Assembly (NCBI GenBank): GCA_023038255.1
Contig: CP082927.1
Location: 1,068,146 to 1,132,145, forward strand
From: Candidatus Peribacteria bacterium
GTDB lineage: Bacteria; Patescibacteriota; Gracilibacteria; Peribacterales; Peribacteraceae
DNA: 64,000 nt
Reading direction: 5' to 3'
Part shown: piece by piece, positions 32,227-41,346 of the stretch
How the letters are laid out: each line of letters starts with the position of its first letter
Numbering within the stretch: position 1 is the first letter of the stretch
Notes under the pieces: generated by a model
The model's database searches: none
Seen by the model: only the letters and a program-made list of their open reading frames with translations
Told to the model about the DNA's origin: nothing
Position numbers and translations under genes: made by a program

Positions 32227-32262
32227 AACAGCAGATGATTCATTTCATCTGCTGTTTGCTTT
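32227..32262 (+). terminator. Intrinsic terminator of the 31716 gene
   Basis: Perfect 12-bp stem AACAGCAGATGA (32227-32238) with TCATCTGCTGTT (32245-32256), 6-nt loop, followed by a T-rich tail. Confidence 0.85.
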
Positions 32263-32294
32263 ATATAAATGTAAAAGATGAATCCGTAAGTGAT

Positions 32295-32322
32295 TTGATA
32301 GAAAAGAAAAAAAACATACAAT
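32295..32322 (+). promoter_or_regulatory. Leaderless-type promoter of the 32330 gene
   Basis: TTGATA at 32295-32300, 16-nt spacer, TACAAT at 32317-32322, then 7 nt to the ATG at 32330. Confidence 0.7.
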
Positions 32323-32329
32323 TGCAAGC

Positions 32330-32545
32330 ATGATTGAACTTCAAGATCACTTTGGGATATTTGATAACAAACGCAGCAGTGTGACGCGGAATGCTTTTAA
32401 TCCAGATGCTCTTGGACGAAGATATATCGAACAAACGACGGATCTCAGTGGAGAAACACACAATGCAGTGGAAGCTATCATTCCTGATCTTTTGGGAAAA
32501 AATGACAAAAAAGAACAGGAAGAAGGCAGTAAATCAGAGATTTGA
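32330..32545 (+). CDS. Small hypothetical protein
   Basis: A 71-residue hydrophilic protein, IELQDHFGIFDNKRSS to a charged Lys/Glu tail. No family is known. It is supported by a well-formed promoter with -35 and -10 boxes placed to start transcription at its ATG. It precedes the HExxH gene but has a separate promoter from it. Confidence 0.6.
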   Translation: MIELQDHFGIFDNKRSSVTRNAFNPDALGRRYIEQTTDLSGETHNAVEAIIPDLLGKNDKKEQEEGSKSEI

Positions 32546-32552
32546 GGGTTAA

Positions 32553-32580
32553 TTGACAAAAAACAATAATAACATAGAAT
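32553..32580 (+). promoter_or_regulatory. Leaderless-type promoter of the HExxH gene
   Basis: Perfect TTGACA at 32553-32558, 16-nt spacer, TAGAAT at 32575-32580, then 6 nt to the ATG at 32587. A TATAAT at 32580-32585 is also present but lies too close to the start to serve it. Confidence 0.75.
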
Positions 32581-32586
32581 ATAATA

Positions 32587-33846
32587 ATGCAAACCCCTAA
32601 CAACACCGTTTTTCACGACAATGTTCAGGTGGAATGGGACCCAAGCGTTCCGGAGAAACTTTCTTTATGGATTCAGCGTGATGCAGGAAAAATGGAAAGA
32701 GTCCTGGTGCCGGCACAAAATGACGTGATACGTGCTGATGCATTTCAGTGGAGCGAGGCAAACACGATGGAGTATGAGATCTTCCAGAGACGAAAGGGGC
32801 TACTTTCTTTCATGCAAAAAATACCGGAGGAGCTTGTGGAGGGACCAAACAACACGGAGCTTGTGGAAATTCCCGGGAGCAGGAACACCGCTTTTGTAGT
32901 CATTAATCAAAAGGGAGATTCTATTGAGGGTCTTTCTGCTGTCACGGGGCAGGATGTGCAAAACGCAGAGAAAATCGCCAACAATATTTTTATTGTGCGG
33001 GGCGTCAAACTGGTACGAGACAGAACGCGTGAAAAAATTGCGGAGATAAACGTGCCTTTAGAAGGAGCACTGCTTACTCCTGCAAAAGTGCGACAGCGCT
33101 ATGACGCAGGATATGAACGTATTACACAATATGTCCCCTCACATATCCGACGCGATCAGGATCCGGATATGGCTCTGCTGAGTGATTTGAAATCATTCCG
33201 CAAGGACGCCGTTCGCTGGGCAGAAATGGATGGCGAGGCTATCCGTGCATCTGAAGGCGGCCAAATGGGCATGGCATGGCTCATCGCTATCCCCTCGGAT
33301 CATCGGGTAATGAATGAACAAAGCGAGTTACTCAGCGTCCCCCTTCATCATGCTATTCATCAGTTACGCATACGGCCCGAGGACATCACAGAGGAATGGG
33401 CGGGCATTGGGCTGCTGCATGAACTATCGCATCTTCGTGATTTTGTACTGAAGATAGAGCCGAATAATCCCAATCGTGAACAATATATCTCGGGTGAGGA
33501 TCGTGCGTATTCAGCAGAAATCTGTGGCGCTGATCTGCTCTCGGAATACAGGGCTGCACCAGCAGTCCTCCGTTTATTGGACGAATTGAATATCCGGACA
33601 CTGCAGGATTTTGCCCTCAACGTTGAGACATATTTACCGACCATCCACAAAGAACTTGATCCATATATCACTGCAGAAAATCCAAAAAGTGAAAAGGAAC
33701 TTGGGATACGCGCTGCGTTCTGGCTCTTTTACAGCGCCAAACAGTTCATCAAAAAAGTGGAGGCAGACCCCAAAGAACAATCCCGTCTTTTCCGTGGTTT
33801 TATTGAGGCAGTCTATGTATCACAAGGTCATCTTTCCCCCGCATAA
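32587..33846 (+). CDS. Putative zinc metallopeptidase (HExxH) of unknown family
   Basis: A 419-residue cytoplasmic-looking protein without signal or membrane segment. It has a gluzincin-like site His278-Glu-Leu-Ser-His282 in GLLHELSHLRDF. Two downstream acidic candidates for the third ligand are Glu304 and Glu311, the latter in AYSAEICGADLL. The first ~200 residues look like a separate beta-rich and helical region of unknown role. The gene ends one base before the ATG of the 33848 gene (TAATATG), so the two are translated together. Peptidase activity is inferred from the motif alone. Confidence 0.7.
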   Translation: MQTPNNTVFHDNVQVEWDPSVPEKLSLWIQRDAGKMERVLVPAQNDVIRADAFQWSEANTMEYEIFQRRKGLLSFMQKIPEELVEGPNNTELVEIPGSRNTAFVVINQKGDSIEGLSAVTGQDVQNAEKIANNIFIVRGVKLVRDRTREKIAEINVPLEGALLTPAKVRQRYDAGYERITQYVPSHIRRDQDPDMALLSDLKSFRKDAVRWAEMDGEAIRASEGGQMGMAWLIAIPSDHRVMNEQSELLSVPLHHAIHQLRIRPEDITEEWAGIGLLHELSHLRDFVLKIEPNNPNREQYISGEDRAYSAEICGADLLSEYRAAPAVLRLLDELNIRTLQDFALNVETYLPTIHKELDPYITAENPKSEKELGIRAAFWLFYSAKQFIKKVEADPKEQSRLFRGFIEAVYVSQGHLSPA

Positions 33847-33847
33847 T

Positions 33848-34849
33848 ATGCAGCCCAACTCGCCTCCTTCACCAGAAAAAATCGACGTCCTGATTGACCT
33901 GACTGCAGAGCATTTGTTCATAGATCCGCTGAATGATTCAGAGCAAGTAAAAGCAGAAAGAATGCAATTACAAAGAGTGCTGATGGCACACATCAATAAG
34001 GTTGGGCAGCAGCAGAAATTCATGATGCTCTGGTTGCTGCAAATGATGGAGGGCAGTGAGCTGCGGCAGCAGGTGCTCGATACAATACTTCCCCACTGCG
34101 CCCAGACCATGAAGGCGGGTAATGAACCGCGCGTAAAACTTGCAGCGGCACAATTGCTGTATGAATCCAAAGAGTTAACTGAAGCAGGAGAGCTGCAGAC
34201 ATTATCGGAAGCGGAAGCTATTCTGCATAAAAATCCCGATGCACTCGCAAAAGACGGATCGTTGCGCAGCCTGGTCTATTGGGCAATTTGTGTCTTTTCC
34301 CATAACAGAGATGACATCCATACCGTATTAGACAGTCTGAAAAACAGTAACCGCAATACGCAGATTCTCCTGGCAACAGGAGCGATCAATAATCTCCCCT
34401 GCGCAGATATCTGCTCGATTGTTGAGGAGCAAAAAGACCATCTTTTGGATGAAGGGGTGAGAAGCAGGATAAGCGCAGAATTTTGCGGACGCGGCATCAG
34501 AAGATTGGCACCCTTTGTGACTGTTGACGAGACGGAGACAGAACATACCTCTGAGGCTGCAGAAAATGAAACAATGCGTGCAGCTGAAGCGATAGACTCA
34601 CTGATGGCTGTGCTGGTAACCATGCCGGATGCTGCCAAGCAATTGGCGGGGGCAAAATTACACCTCGCACTGCTCCACAGAAGAAACGGCGACCTTGCAG
34701 AGGCATTGGAACTCATTCAGGAGGCAAGAGCAGTGTGCCCCACTGATGAAAAGTATGCCGATTTGCTCAATGATATAGATCTCACTGCACAAAATATTGT
34801 TGAGGATATGCGTACAGTTGAAGGCGGAGATCACACGGACGATAAGTAA
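33848..34849 (+). CDS. Helical-repeat protein, partner of the HExxH gene
   Basis: A 333-residue, all-helical, acidic protein without membrane segments. Helical pairs such as VKLAAAQLLYESKELTEAGE and AKLHLALLHRRNGDLAEALELIQEARAVCPTDEKYADLL resemble TPR units, the latter being a good single TPR near the C-terminus. The start at 33848 is chosen because it directly follows the upstream stop; an in-frame extension to 33611 would overlap the upstream gene. It could be an adaptor or regulator for the HExxH protein. Confidence 0.68.
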   Translation: MQPNSPPSPEKIDVLIDLTAEHLFIDPLNDSEQVKAERMQLQRVLMAHINKVGQQQKFMMLWLLQMMEGSELRQQVLDTILPHCAQTMKAGNEPRVKLAAAQLLYESKELTEAGELQTLSEAEAILHKNPDALAKDGSLRSLVYWAICVFSHNRDDIHTVLDSLKNSNRNTQILLATGAINNLPCADICSIVEEQKDHLLDEGVRSRISAEFCGRGIRRLAPFVTVDETETEHTSEAAENETMRAAEAIDSLMAVLVTMPDAAKQLAGAKLHLALLHRRNGDLAEALELIQEARAVCPTDEKYADLLNDIDLTAQNIVEDMRTVEGGDHTDDK

Positions 34850-34870
34850 TGTGCTACGCCGGATGATTGG

Positions 34871-36490
34871 TTATTCCTGAGATTTCTTCTCCTCATGGTA
34901 AACCATATCCAGATTCACCTCCCACAGGTTTGAGTGATCGGTTTTGCCGGCAATAATGTTATCCACCGCCATCATGGCAGTCAGCATACTGTGATCCTGG
35001 TTGTTGTAACGGTGCATGCCATTGCGGCCGATAAGGAAGAAGTTCGGCATGGTTGCCACATACTCACGGACGACATGGAGCTGGGTGTAACTGCCAATGT
35101 AGGCCGGATAGGCTTTCGGCATGCGGAGCACGCAGGCATCGACCACGTCTTCTTTTTTGAGGAATCCGATCTTCTCCATTTCAGAAATCCCCAGGTCGAT
35201 CATCTCCTGGTCCGGCTTGATCCACAGATCCCCGCCTTCGTTCACAAAATACTCAAGGCCGATCCAGATATGATTCTTGCGGTCTGCGACCATGTACGGA
35301 CTCCAGTTATTGAAAATCTGTACGCGCCCGACACGAACTCCGCCTTCCTGAATATAGATCCAGTTATCGGGAACATCGGCAGCCGGTTTTTCTTTTCCTT
35401 CCTGCACATGCAGCTTATTCAGAAGTAATCCGACAGTGAGGAAATCACGATAGCTGAGACCCTCTGCCACTTCTACAACCGATGCAGGCGGACGCGGACG
35501 CATCATGCCGATCAGGTGCTTGATGGGCATGGTGGAGAAGAAATAGTCACAATGGATCTCCTCGGTTTTTCCGGTCTTGGCATCTTCCAGCGTCACAGAT
35601 ACCACCTTCCCGTCTTCATGCCGCACGCCAACCACGCGGGTCTGCATCCGCACCTCGGCTCCGCAGCCCCTGATCTGTTCCGTCACCGTCTCCCACATCT
35701 GTCCGGGGCCGAACTTCGGATAGAAAAAACGGGTGATAAGACTGGTCTCGCGCTCCTCCTGCTTTTTCTTGAAATCACTGGAAAGCAAATCTTTGATCGC
35801 ATGAGCAATGGCTCGTTTCAGACTTAACCCCTTCACGCGCTGCGCTCCCCAGTCGGCACGGATCTGGCTGCAGGGCACGCCCCAGACTTTTTCTGTATAG
35901 GCCTCAAAGAATGTTTTATACAGACGATCGCCAAAGCGATTCTTATAAAACGCATCCAAGTACGTTTCATTTTTGATGGGAAACACCTGCCGTTTGATAT
36001 AACTCATCCCGATCAGAAAGGTATTCCAGAGCCCCAGGCGACGGGCTACAAGCAGCGTGATGCCAATGGGATACGGAAAGAAATGCTTGCGGTAGAAAAT
36101 GCGGCTCAGGCGCGGACGCTGGAGCATCACCTGATCCTCTTTTTCCGGATCTGGCGCGGGAATGGTTTTCTTCTGATGAGTGCACAGATATTCCACAACC
36201 GCCTCCGAGATGTAGTCGATCTCATGTCCTTTTTCGATCGTGTCGGCAGACGGTGCGCCCTGGAGCGGCAGGATATTGAACCACCAGTCCATGACACGTT
36301 TTTCCTTGCTGAAGAACCGGTGTCCGCCGATGTCGATGCGGTTTCCTTTGTAATTATAGGTCTGGGCGATCCCGCCGATGGCATCGGTCGCCTCGCACAC
36401 AATCACGTTGATGTCTGTGCGGTTCAGCAGTTCGTACGCGGCGGTTAAACCTGCGGGACCTGCGCCGGCGATGATCGCGATTTTTGGCAT
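34871..36490 (-). CDS. FAD-dependent oxidoreductase, UDP-galactopyranose mutase-like
   Basis: A 539-residue flavoprotein from [21 protein letters not shown] with the dinucleotide-binding GxGxxG and a Glu that would bind the ribose ([12 protein letters not shown]). [22 protein letters not shown] matches the amine-oxidase/UGM-like family found in polysaccharide clusters. Mid-protein [17 protein letters not shown] and the C-terminal [19 protein letters not shown], near the FAD site, are typical. The reaction (mutase or other redox step on a sugar or lipid) is not known. It is longer than true UDP-galactopyranose mutases (~370-400 residues). The start at 36490 follows family length. Confidence 0.8.
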   Translation of the reverse strand: MPKIAIIAGAGPAGLTAAYELLNRTDINVIVCEATDAIGGIAQTYNYKGNRIDIGGHRFFSKEKRVMDWWFNILPLQGAPSADTIEKGHEIDYISEAVVEYLCTHQKKTIPAPDPEKEDQVMLQRPRLSRIFYRKHFFPYPIGITLLVARRLGLWNTFLIGMSYIKRQVFPIKNETYLDAFYKNRFGDRLYKTFFEAYTEKVWGVPCSQIRADWGAQRVKGLSLKRAIAHAIKDLLSSDFKKKQEERETSLITRFFYPKFGPGQMWETVTEQIRGCGAEVRMQTRVVGVRHEDGKVVSVTLEDAKTGKTEEIHCDYFFSTMPIKHLIGMMRPRPPASVVEVAEGLSYRDFLTVGLLLNKLHVQEGKEKPAADVPDNWIYIQEGGVRVGRVQIFNNWSPYMVADRKNHIWIGLEYFVNEGGDLWIKPDQEMIDLGISEMEKIGFLKKEDVVDACVLRMPKAYPAYIGSYTQLHVVREYVATMPNFFLIGRNGMHRYNNQDHSMLTAMMAVDNIIAGKTDHSNLWEVNLDMVYHEEKKSQE

Positions 36491-36544
36491 AGAGCTAGCT
36501 AAAAGCCTCAGCATCCTAGCAGGAGCAGCGCAGCATGCCTACGC

Positions 36545-37009
36545 TTAGACGCCGGCAGTGACAACCTCCGGCATATTGTTTTTCTTCTGCCGGAACACAA
36601 ACGAATGCAGTAGGAAGTAGTTCCAGAACATCACCGCACCAATGGCTGCAGCTTTGGAAAGGTTCGAGATAATGGGCAAAGCGACCTGTGGCAGGAGATA
36701 CACACCGATGGTGATGAAGAGCGCCGTGAAGGCGACGTTCAGGAAATACGCGAGAGCATACGCCATTGCAAAGCGCATCGCCTGCTTGCCGGCATTCCCC
36801 TGGCGGTGACGGAACGCGAAGAATTTATTGATGAGAAAGACTGCCAAACTGGAAATCAGTGTCGAGAAGATGTTTGCAAAGCGCGGATCCAGCCCTGCAC
36901 CCACACTCAGAAGGTTGAGAAGCGAAAAGTCGATAATCGCACCGCTGCCGCCGGCAATCATGAATTTCCAGAGCTGGGATGCATGCCTGCGGAAAAGTGC
37001 TTTGATCAT
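36545..37009 (-). CDS. GtrA family membrane protein
   Basis: A 154-residue protein with four membrane segments: FMIAGGSGAIIDFSLLNLL, FSTLISSLAVFLINKFFAFR, MAYALAYFLNVAFTALFITIGVYL and AAIGAVMFWNYFLLHSFVF. The spacing and the FLINKFFAFRH motif are typical of GtrA proteins, thought to flip prenyl-phosphate sugars. The ATG overlaps the stop of the SDR gene by 4 nt, so they form one transcript. Confidence 0.9.
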   Translation of the reverse strand: MIKALFRRHASQLWKFMIAGGSGAIIDFSLLNLLSVGAGLDPRFANIFSTLISSLAVFLINKFFAFRHRQGNAGKQAMRFAMAYALAYFLNVAFTALFITIGVYLLPQVALPIISNLSKAAAIGAVMFWNYFLLHSFVFRQKKNNMPEVVTAGV

Positions 37010-37941
37010 GCGGGTAAGCCGTTCCAGGCTTTGTAGGTAAGGGCAAGCCCCTCAGACAGAGGAACCCAGTCCATCGACTGTAACACAGGATGCATCGGGA
37101 GCATCGGGATTGTGCGGTTTTCTACATTTTTTGCAGGTTCAAATGCAATAGGGAGTCCCGGTCGGACGAGATCGCGAATCTGCTCGGCAAGCTGACGGAC
37201 GGTCACCACCTGATTGGTCGTGATGTACTGAACGCCTTGTGCACCGGCATCAATGAGTGTCATGACGGCGCGGACAAGATCACCCACATAGAGGAACGCG
37301 CGCTCCTGTGTACCGTCGCCCCACACTTCCAGCTTGTCTTTGCTGTCTCTGGTCTGGACCATGAGAGCCGGGATCAGGTTGGCATCTTCGTTAAACGTAT
37401 CGCGCGGACCATAGACGCCGACCGGTCGGAGAATGAGAAGCGGAAATTTGCGCTGCCGTGCAGCAGTCAGCCACAGGGTGCAGCACAGCGCTTTGCCCAG
37501 AACATAACCGTCAATACTGCCTGACTGCGCAATGGCGATAGGATCAATGGCAGGTGGCACGTTTGCGGTGCTGAAGAACGTAACTGATGCCGAAGACTCA
37601 CATTCTTTCATGGCTTCAAGCAGCGCAAGCGTCATACGAACGTTATCGTTAATGACATCGCTCGGGCGCTTCTGGTGATACTCGGTATTCCGACGGCTGG
37701 CCGCAAGATGGAAGATATCGTCAACGCCACGGACGAGAGTTGTACAATATGCAGGATCACGCAGGTCACCCTCAATCCACTCCACTTCCGCTCTGCGTGA
37801 CGACAGCGCACGGTAATTTTCAGCACGCAACGGCACACGGACTTTCACTCCGTGGTCGAGCAGATATTCAACAAGGAAGCTTCCAATAAATCCCGTACCG
37901 CCGGTGACAAGAGCAGTGCGTCCCGCCCAAGACTTGGTCAT
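37006..37941 (-). CDS. NAD-dependent epimerase/dehydratase (extended SDR)
   Basis: A 311-residue SDR: TALVTGGTGFIGSFLVEYLL, DIFHLAASRRNTEYH, the Ser block TFFSTANVPP, and RPVGVYGPRDTFNED with DLVRAVMTLIDAG. The usual YxxxK is replaced by YVLGK in DGYVLGKALCCTLWL, which keeps Tyr and Lys. Substrate is unknown. It begins a unit SDR-GtrA-flavoprotein; a TACGCT hexamer ends 6 nt before the ATG. Confidence 0.84.
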   Translation of the reverse strand: MTKSWAGRTALVTGGTGFIGSFLVEYLLDHGVKVRVPLRAENYRALSSRRAEVEWIEGDLRDPAYCTTLVRGVDDIFHLAASRRNTEYHQKRPSDVINDNVRMTLALLEAMKECESSASVTFFSTANVPPAIDPIAIAQSGSIDGYVLGKALCCTLWLTAARQRKFPLLILRPVGVYGPRDTFNEDANLIPALMVQTRDSKDKLEVWGDGTQERAFLYVGDLVRAVMTLIDAGAQGVQYITTNQVVTVRQLAEQIRDLVRPGLPIAFEPAKNVENRTIPMLPMHPVLQSMDWVPLSEGLALTYKAWNGLPA

Positions 37942-37986
37942 GCCGGGAGCGTACAGAGTTTTGTTAGCTGTTACCAGTTAACAAAC

Positions 37987-38017
37987 GGGTTATGGGTAAT
38001 GGGTTATGAGTTATGGG
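37987..38017 (+). repeat. GGGTTAT-type tract, forward copy
   Basis: GGG runs with TTAT/TAAT spacers. Its last 16 bases (38002-38017) are the exact reverse complement of 38078-38093. Confidence 0.75.
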
Positions 38018-38074
38018 AAGACCGAGAAATGAAGGTTGATACTTTTGATAATAAAAAAAGAATTCCACCCCCGG

Positions 38075-38100
38075 TAACCCATAACTCATAACCTATAACC
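38075..38100 (-). repeat. GGGTTAT-type tract, inverted copy
   Basis: The inverted partner of the tract at 37987, about 60 bp away, sharing a perfect 16-bp inverted repeat. The pair sits between divergent genes, just upstream of the 38147 promoter. Confidence 0.75.
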
Positions 38101-38134
38101 TCTCAAATAACTGGCAAGACCCCCCTCCAATCCC

Positions 38135-38140
38135 TATACT
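38135..38140 (+). promoter_or_regulatory. -10 hexamer of the 38147 gene
   Basis: TATACT ends 6 nt before the ATG. A weak TGGCAA lies 17 nt upstream. Confidence 0.6.
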
Positions 38141-38146
38141 CCGCCC

Positions 38147-39424
38147 ATGTCAGAAGCACCTATCAGTATCTGCGTTGTCGGTCTCGGCTATGTCGGCCTG
38201 CCACTGGCGCATGCCTTTGCAAAAAAAGGATATGACGTCTGCGGGTTCGATATCAGCAGCCGTCGTATTGAGGAACTGAAAAACGGACATGACCGCACAC
38301 TCGAACTGAGCGAGCACCAGCTGAAAGAAGTGAGTATCCGATTTAGCGATGATCCAAGCATTATTAAAATGGCGAACGTGGTGATTATGGCGCTGCCGAC
38401 TCCTGTGGACGATGACAACAATCCGGACATGACCATTCTGCTCGATGCAACCAAAACTGTCGGACAGAATCTGCAGAAAGGCGCGATTGTCGTGTACGAA
38501 TCCACCGTGTATCCGGGTGTAACAGAGGATTTGTGTGCGCCTATTCTTGAAAAAGAATCCGGACTTGTCTGGCGTGAAGGGTTTCATCTGGGCTACTCCC
38601 CCGAACGCATCAACCCGGGTGACAAAACCCATACAGTCGAAACCATCATCAAAATTGTCTCCGGTGATGACGAGCAGACCCTGGATACCGTTGCGGATCT
38701 CTATGGATCTGTCGTAAGAGCAGGCATCCACCGTGCTCCGAGCATCAAGGTGGCAGAAATGGCGAAGGCAATCGAAAATGCCCAGCGCGATCTGAATATC
38801 GCGTACGTCAACGAAATCGCGATGATGAGCGTGAAACTCGGGATCAAGTCCGGTGATGTCTTTGCCGCTGCCGGCACCAAATGGAACTTCCTTCCCTTTC
38901 GCCCGGGCCTCGTCGGCGGACACTGTATTGGAGTGGACCCGTATTACCTGGTGGAAAAAGCAAAACAAATGGGCATGACCACGCACGTCATCAGTGCAGG
39001 ACGCATGATCAATGACGGCATGAGCAAGTTCGTGGCGGATCAGGTGCTGCAGGCACTGACCACTCCTCCAAGCAAAGCGCGCGTTCTGGTCCTTGGACTC
39101 ACCTTCAAGGAAGACGTGCCCGACACCAGAAACAGCAAAGTGCATGACGTTATCAAGTCACTGGAAGCAGAAGGAGTGACCGTCGAAGCACACGATCCGT
39201 TTCTGACCGAGGCAGAGATCATGCACATGAAGCACACACCGGGTTCTCTGGAAAAAGGTCCGTACGATGCCATCCTGATGCTCGTGTCGCACGCCGCCTA
39301 CCGCTCACTGCCTCTTCAGACAATGATTGATGCCACGAAGGAAAGCGGCATTATCTACGATCTGAAATCCTCTCTGGATAGCCAGGCAATTGCCGACGCC
39401 GGCCGCATCTATCTGTCACTCTAA
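38147..39424 (+). CDS. Nucleotide-sugar dehydrogenase (WecC/TviB type)
   Basis: A 425-residue UDP-N-acetylhexosamine 6-dehydrogenase-type enzyme: ISICVVGLGYVGLPLAHAFAKKGY, ESTVYPGVTEDLC, YSPERINPGDK, VAEMAKAIENAQRDLNIAYVNE, and FRPGLVGGHCIGVDPYYLVEKA with the catalytic Cys. The C-terminal LGLTFKEDVPDTRNSKV is typical. It makes a UDP-aminouronate for polysaccharides, consistent with the UDP-GlcNAc 2-epimerases at both ends of the window. It is followed 6 nt later by a membrane protein and a GT2 gene on the same strand. Confidence 0.92.
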   Translation: MSEAPISICVVGLGYVGLPLAHAFAKKGYDVCGFDISSRRIEELKNGHDRTLELSEHQLKEVSIRFSDDPSIIKMANVVIMALPTPVDDDNNPDMTILLDATKTVGQNLQKGAIVVYESTVYPGVTEDLCAPILEKESGLVWREGFHLGYSPERINPGDKTHTVETIIKIVSGDDEQTLDTVADLYGSVVRAGIHRAPSIKVAEMAKAIENAQRDLNIAYVNEIAMMSVKLGIKSGDVFAAAGTKWNFLPFRPGLVGGHCIGVDPYYLVEKAKQMGMTTHVISAGRMINDGMSKFVADQVLQALTTPPSKARVLVLGLTFKEDVPDTRNSKVHDVIKSLEAEGVTVEAHDPFLTEAEIMHMKHTPGSLEKGPYDAILMLVSHAAYRSLPLQTMIDATKESGIIYDLKSSLDSQAIADAGRIYLSL

Positions 39425-39430
39425 ACATAC

Positions 39431-40579
39431 ATGCCATCCGCACGGTATTACTGGCCGCTGGCGCTGCTCCTTGGCGCGCTCGCTGCAATCGTCCTGCTGA
39501 CTGTCCGTCCATACAGCGGAAACATGACATCGTTTTTTCACATGGATACGATTACCGCGGAAAAATACGGCGTTCCGGAACAGTTCGTCCTGCTCAGTGT
39601 TCCGGGGTATGACGGTGAACAGTACTACCAGATTGCCAGGCACATGGGCATTCTCGTACAACCTAACTTGTGGGAAAAGCTCGCGATTCACCCGACCATT
39701 GCCTACTCGTACCAGCGTTTTTTATTGCCGGTGACTGCGTATATCCTGGCATTCGGTCAGACGCACCTGCTCCCCTACAGCTTCCTTTTCATTCAGATTG
39801 CGAGCCTGCTTTGCGTGGCAGGCGCCATTCTCTGGTTCCACCCGAGGCGTGCGCTGTATAGCATTGCACTCGCCCTGTCTCCTGCCGCAATGATTGGACT
39901 GCACTTCTCTCTTGCAGAGCCGCTCACGCTCGCACTGCTGACCGTGTTTCTGGTTCGCTTTATTGATCGGGCCAAACTCAACACCATTGATATCATCCTG
40001 CTGTCACTCTTCGTGCTGACCCGGGAAGTGAATATTATTTTTATCGGGCTGCTGTTTTTGTACCTCGTCTGGAAGCGCAGGTGGCAGGACTGTTTTCTGC
40101 TAATCATCCCGATCGCAACCTTCCTCGCACTCCACGCCCTCATCTACAAGGTCTTCCATGAAGTGCCATTCCTCTGGAGCACGGACAAACACTCTCTACC
40201 GTTTACCGCGATTATCGATATTCTGCGCGGCGCAAAGGGCTACGACATGTATACACTTTCATCCATTGCACTCTTTGCCGGGTTCGTTCTTCCCGCTTTT
40301 CTCTGGTCACTCTGGAATCTGTGGAAGAAAAATATGACCGTATTCCTGCCTCTTTTTTCCGTACTGTTCCTGGGCCTCATGCTCCTGATGCCGGACCACA
40401 TCTGGGGCTCCATCACCTCAATTGGCCGGGTGATTACGCCGGTCTATCCACTCGTCCTGCTCCAGGCTGCAGAACATGATACGCTCCCTGCACGCCTGAT
40501 TGCCGTTGCCGTGCTTTTTCTGGGAGTCGGCATCGCGATTGCCCTCGCTCTGCTCCCGCATCCGTTCACGCTCTCATGA
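39431..40579 (+). CDS. Multi-pass membrane protein, GT-C-like
   Basis: A 382-residue protein with about ten membrane segments. The first loop contains VPGYDGEQYYQIARHM, similar to the YDGxxYYxIA block of uncharacterised bacterial GT-C-type proteins near glycan genes. Catalytic acidic residues in that loop are plausible but unproven. It lies between the dehydrogenase (6 nt upstream) and a GT2 gene (4-nt ATGA overlap), so the three form an operon. Confidence 0.72.
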   Translation: MPSARYYWPLALLLGALAAIVLLTVRPYSGNMTSFFHMDTITAEKYGVPEQFVLLSVPGYDGEQYYQIARHMGILVQPNLWEKLAIHPTIAYSYQRFLLPVTAYILAFGQTHLLPYSFLFIQIASLLCVAGAILWFHPRRALYSIALALSPAAMIGLHFSLAEPLTLALLTVFLVRFIDRAKLNTIDIILLSLFVLTREVNIIFIGLLFLYLVWKRRWQDCFLLIIPIATFLALHALIYKVFHEVPFLWSTDKHSLPFTAIIDILRGAKGYDMYTLSSIALFAGFVLPAFLWSLWNLWKKNMTVFLPLFSVLFLGLMLLMPDHIWGSITSIGRVITPVYPLVLLQAAEHDTLPARLIAVAVLFLGVGIAIALALLPHPFTLS

Positions 40580-41259
40580 CCCCCGAACTCAGCATCATTG
40601 TGCCGGTCTACAACGAAGCACGGACGCTGGAAAAAATCATGTCCGCTATTGTGAGCGCCTGCCCGGGCGCACAGATTGTCTATGTGGATGACGGATCGAC
40701 AGACGCATCGCTTGAGCTTTTGCATGCGCACGCCAGACCAGCTGATCTGGTCCTCACCAAACCAAATGGCGGGAAGGGTTCTGCTATCCGGCTGGGACTC
40801 GAGAATGCAACAGGTGCCTATACCGTTATTCAGGATGCGGATCTGGAATATGATCCAAAAGAAATTGATCTGCTCATCAGCCGCGCTACACAAGAACCGG
40901 GCACGGTCGTCTTCGGCTCACGCTTCTTCCACGGAAAAACCCCGCATATTTACTGGCGGTTTCTCATGGGCAACAAAGCAATGACCGCACTCATGAATAT
41001 TCTCTTCTTTGCCCGCCTGACCGACACCTATACCTGCTACAAACTGCTGCCGACAGATCTCTTCCGGAATCTGAATCTGACAAGCAACGGCTTTGAACTC
41101 GAAGCGGAAATTACCGCCAAGTGCCTGAGAAAAGGCACACGCATCGTCGAAATTCCCATCAGCTACCATCCGCGCAGTATTGAGGAAGGCAAAAAGATTA
41201 ACTGGAAGGACGCGGTGAAAGGGGCGATGATGATGGTGAAGATACGGTGTGGTGGATAG
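40576..41259 (+). CDS. Glycosyltransferase family 2 (dolichyl-phosphate glucosyltransferase-like)
   Basis: A 227-residue GT-A enzyme: LSIIVPVYNEARTLEKIM, YVDDGSTDASLELL, NGGKGSAIRLGLENATG, the metal-binding IQDADLEYDP, and the later DTYTCYKLLPTDLF and GFELEAEITAKCLRKG blocks of the DPG/DPM-like subfamily. It probably makes a prenyl-phosphate sugar, which the upstream membrane protein could use. No membrane segment is seen. Confidence 0.9.
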   Translation: MTPELSIIVPVYNEARTLEKIMSAIVSACPGAQIVYVDDGSTDASLELLHAHARPADLVLTKPNGGKGSAIRLGLENATGAYTVIQDADLEYDPKEIDLLISRATQEPGTVVFGSRFFHGKTPHIYWRFLMGNKAMTALMNILFFARLTDTYTCYKLLPTDLFRNLNLTSNGFELEAEITAKCLRKGTRIVEIPISYHPRSIEEGKKINWKDAVKGAMMMVKIRCGG

Positions 41260-41346
41260 CTTGCGGCTTTTAGGAATAAAAAGACCTGAGAGAATTCACA
41301 GTCTAAGAAATACATGGGAGGGGCCCCGTCGCCAAGGAGGGTTGTG

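Noticed and set aside
38150-39145. 331-codon minus-strand open frame opposite the nucleotide-sugar dehydrogenase
   Set aside because: Antisense to an unmistakable dehydrogenase; Cys/His/Phe-rich translation typical of a shadow frame.
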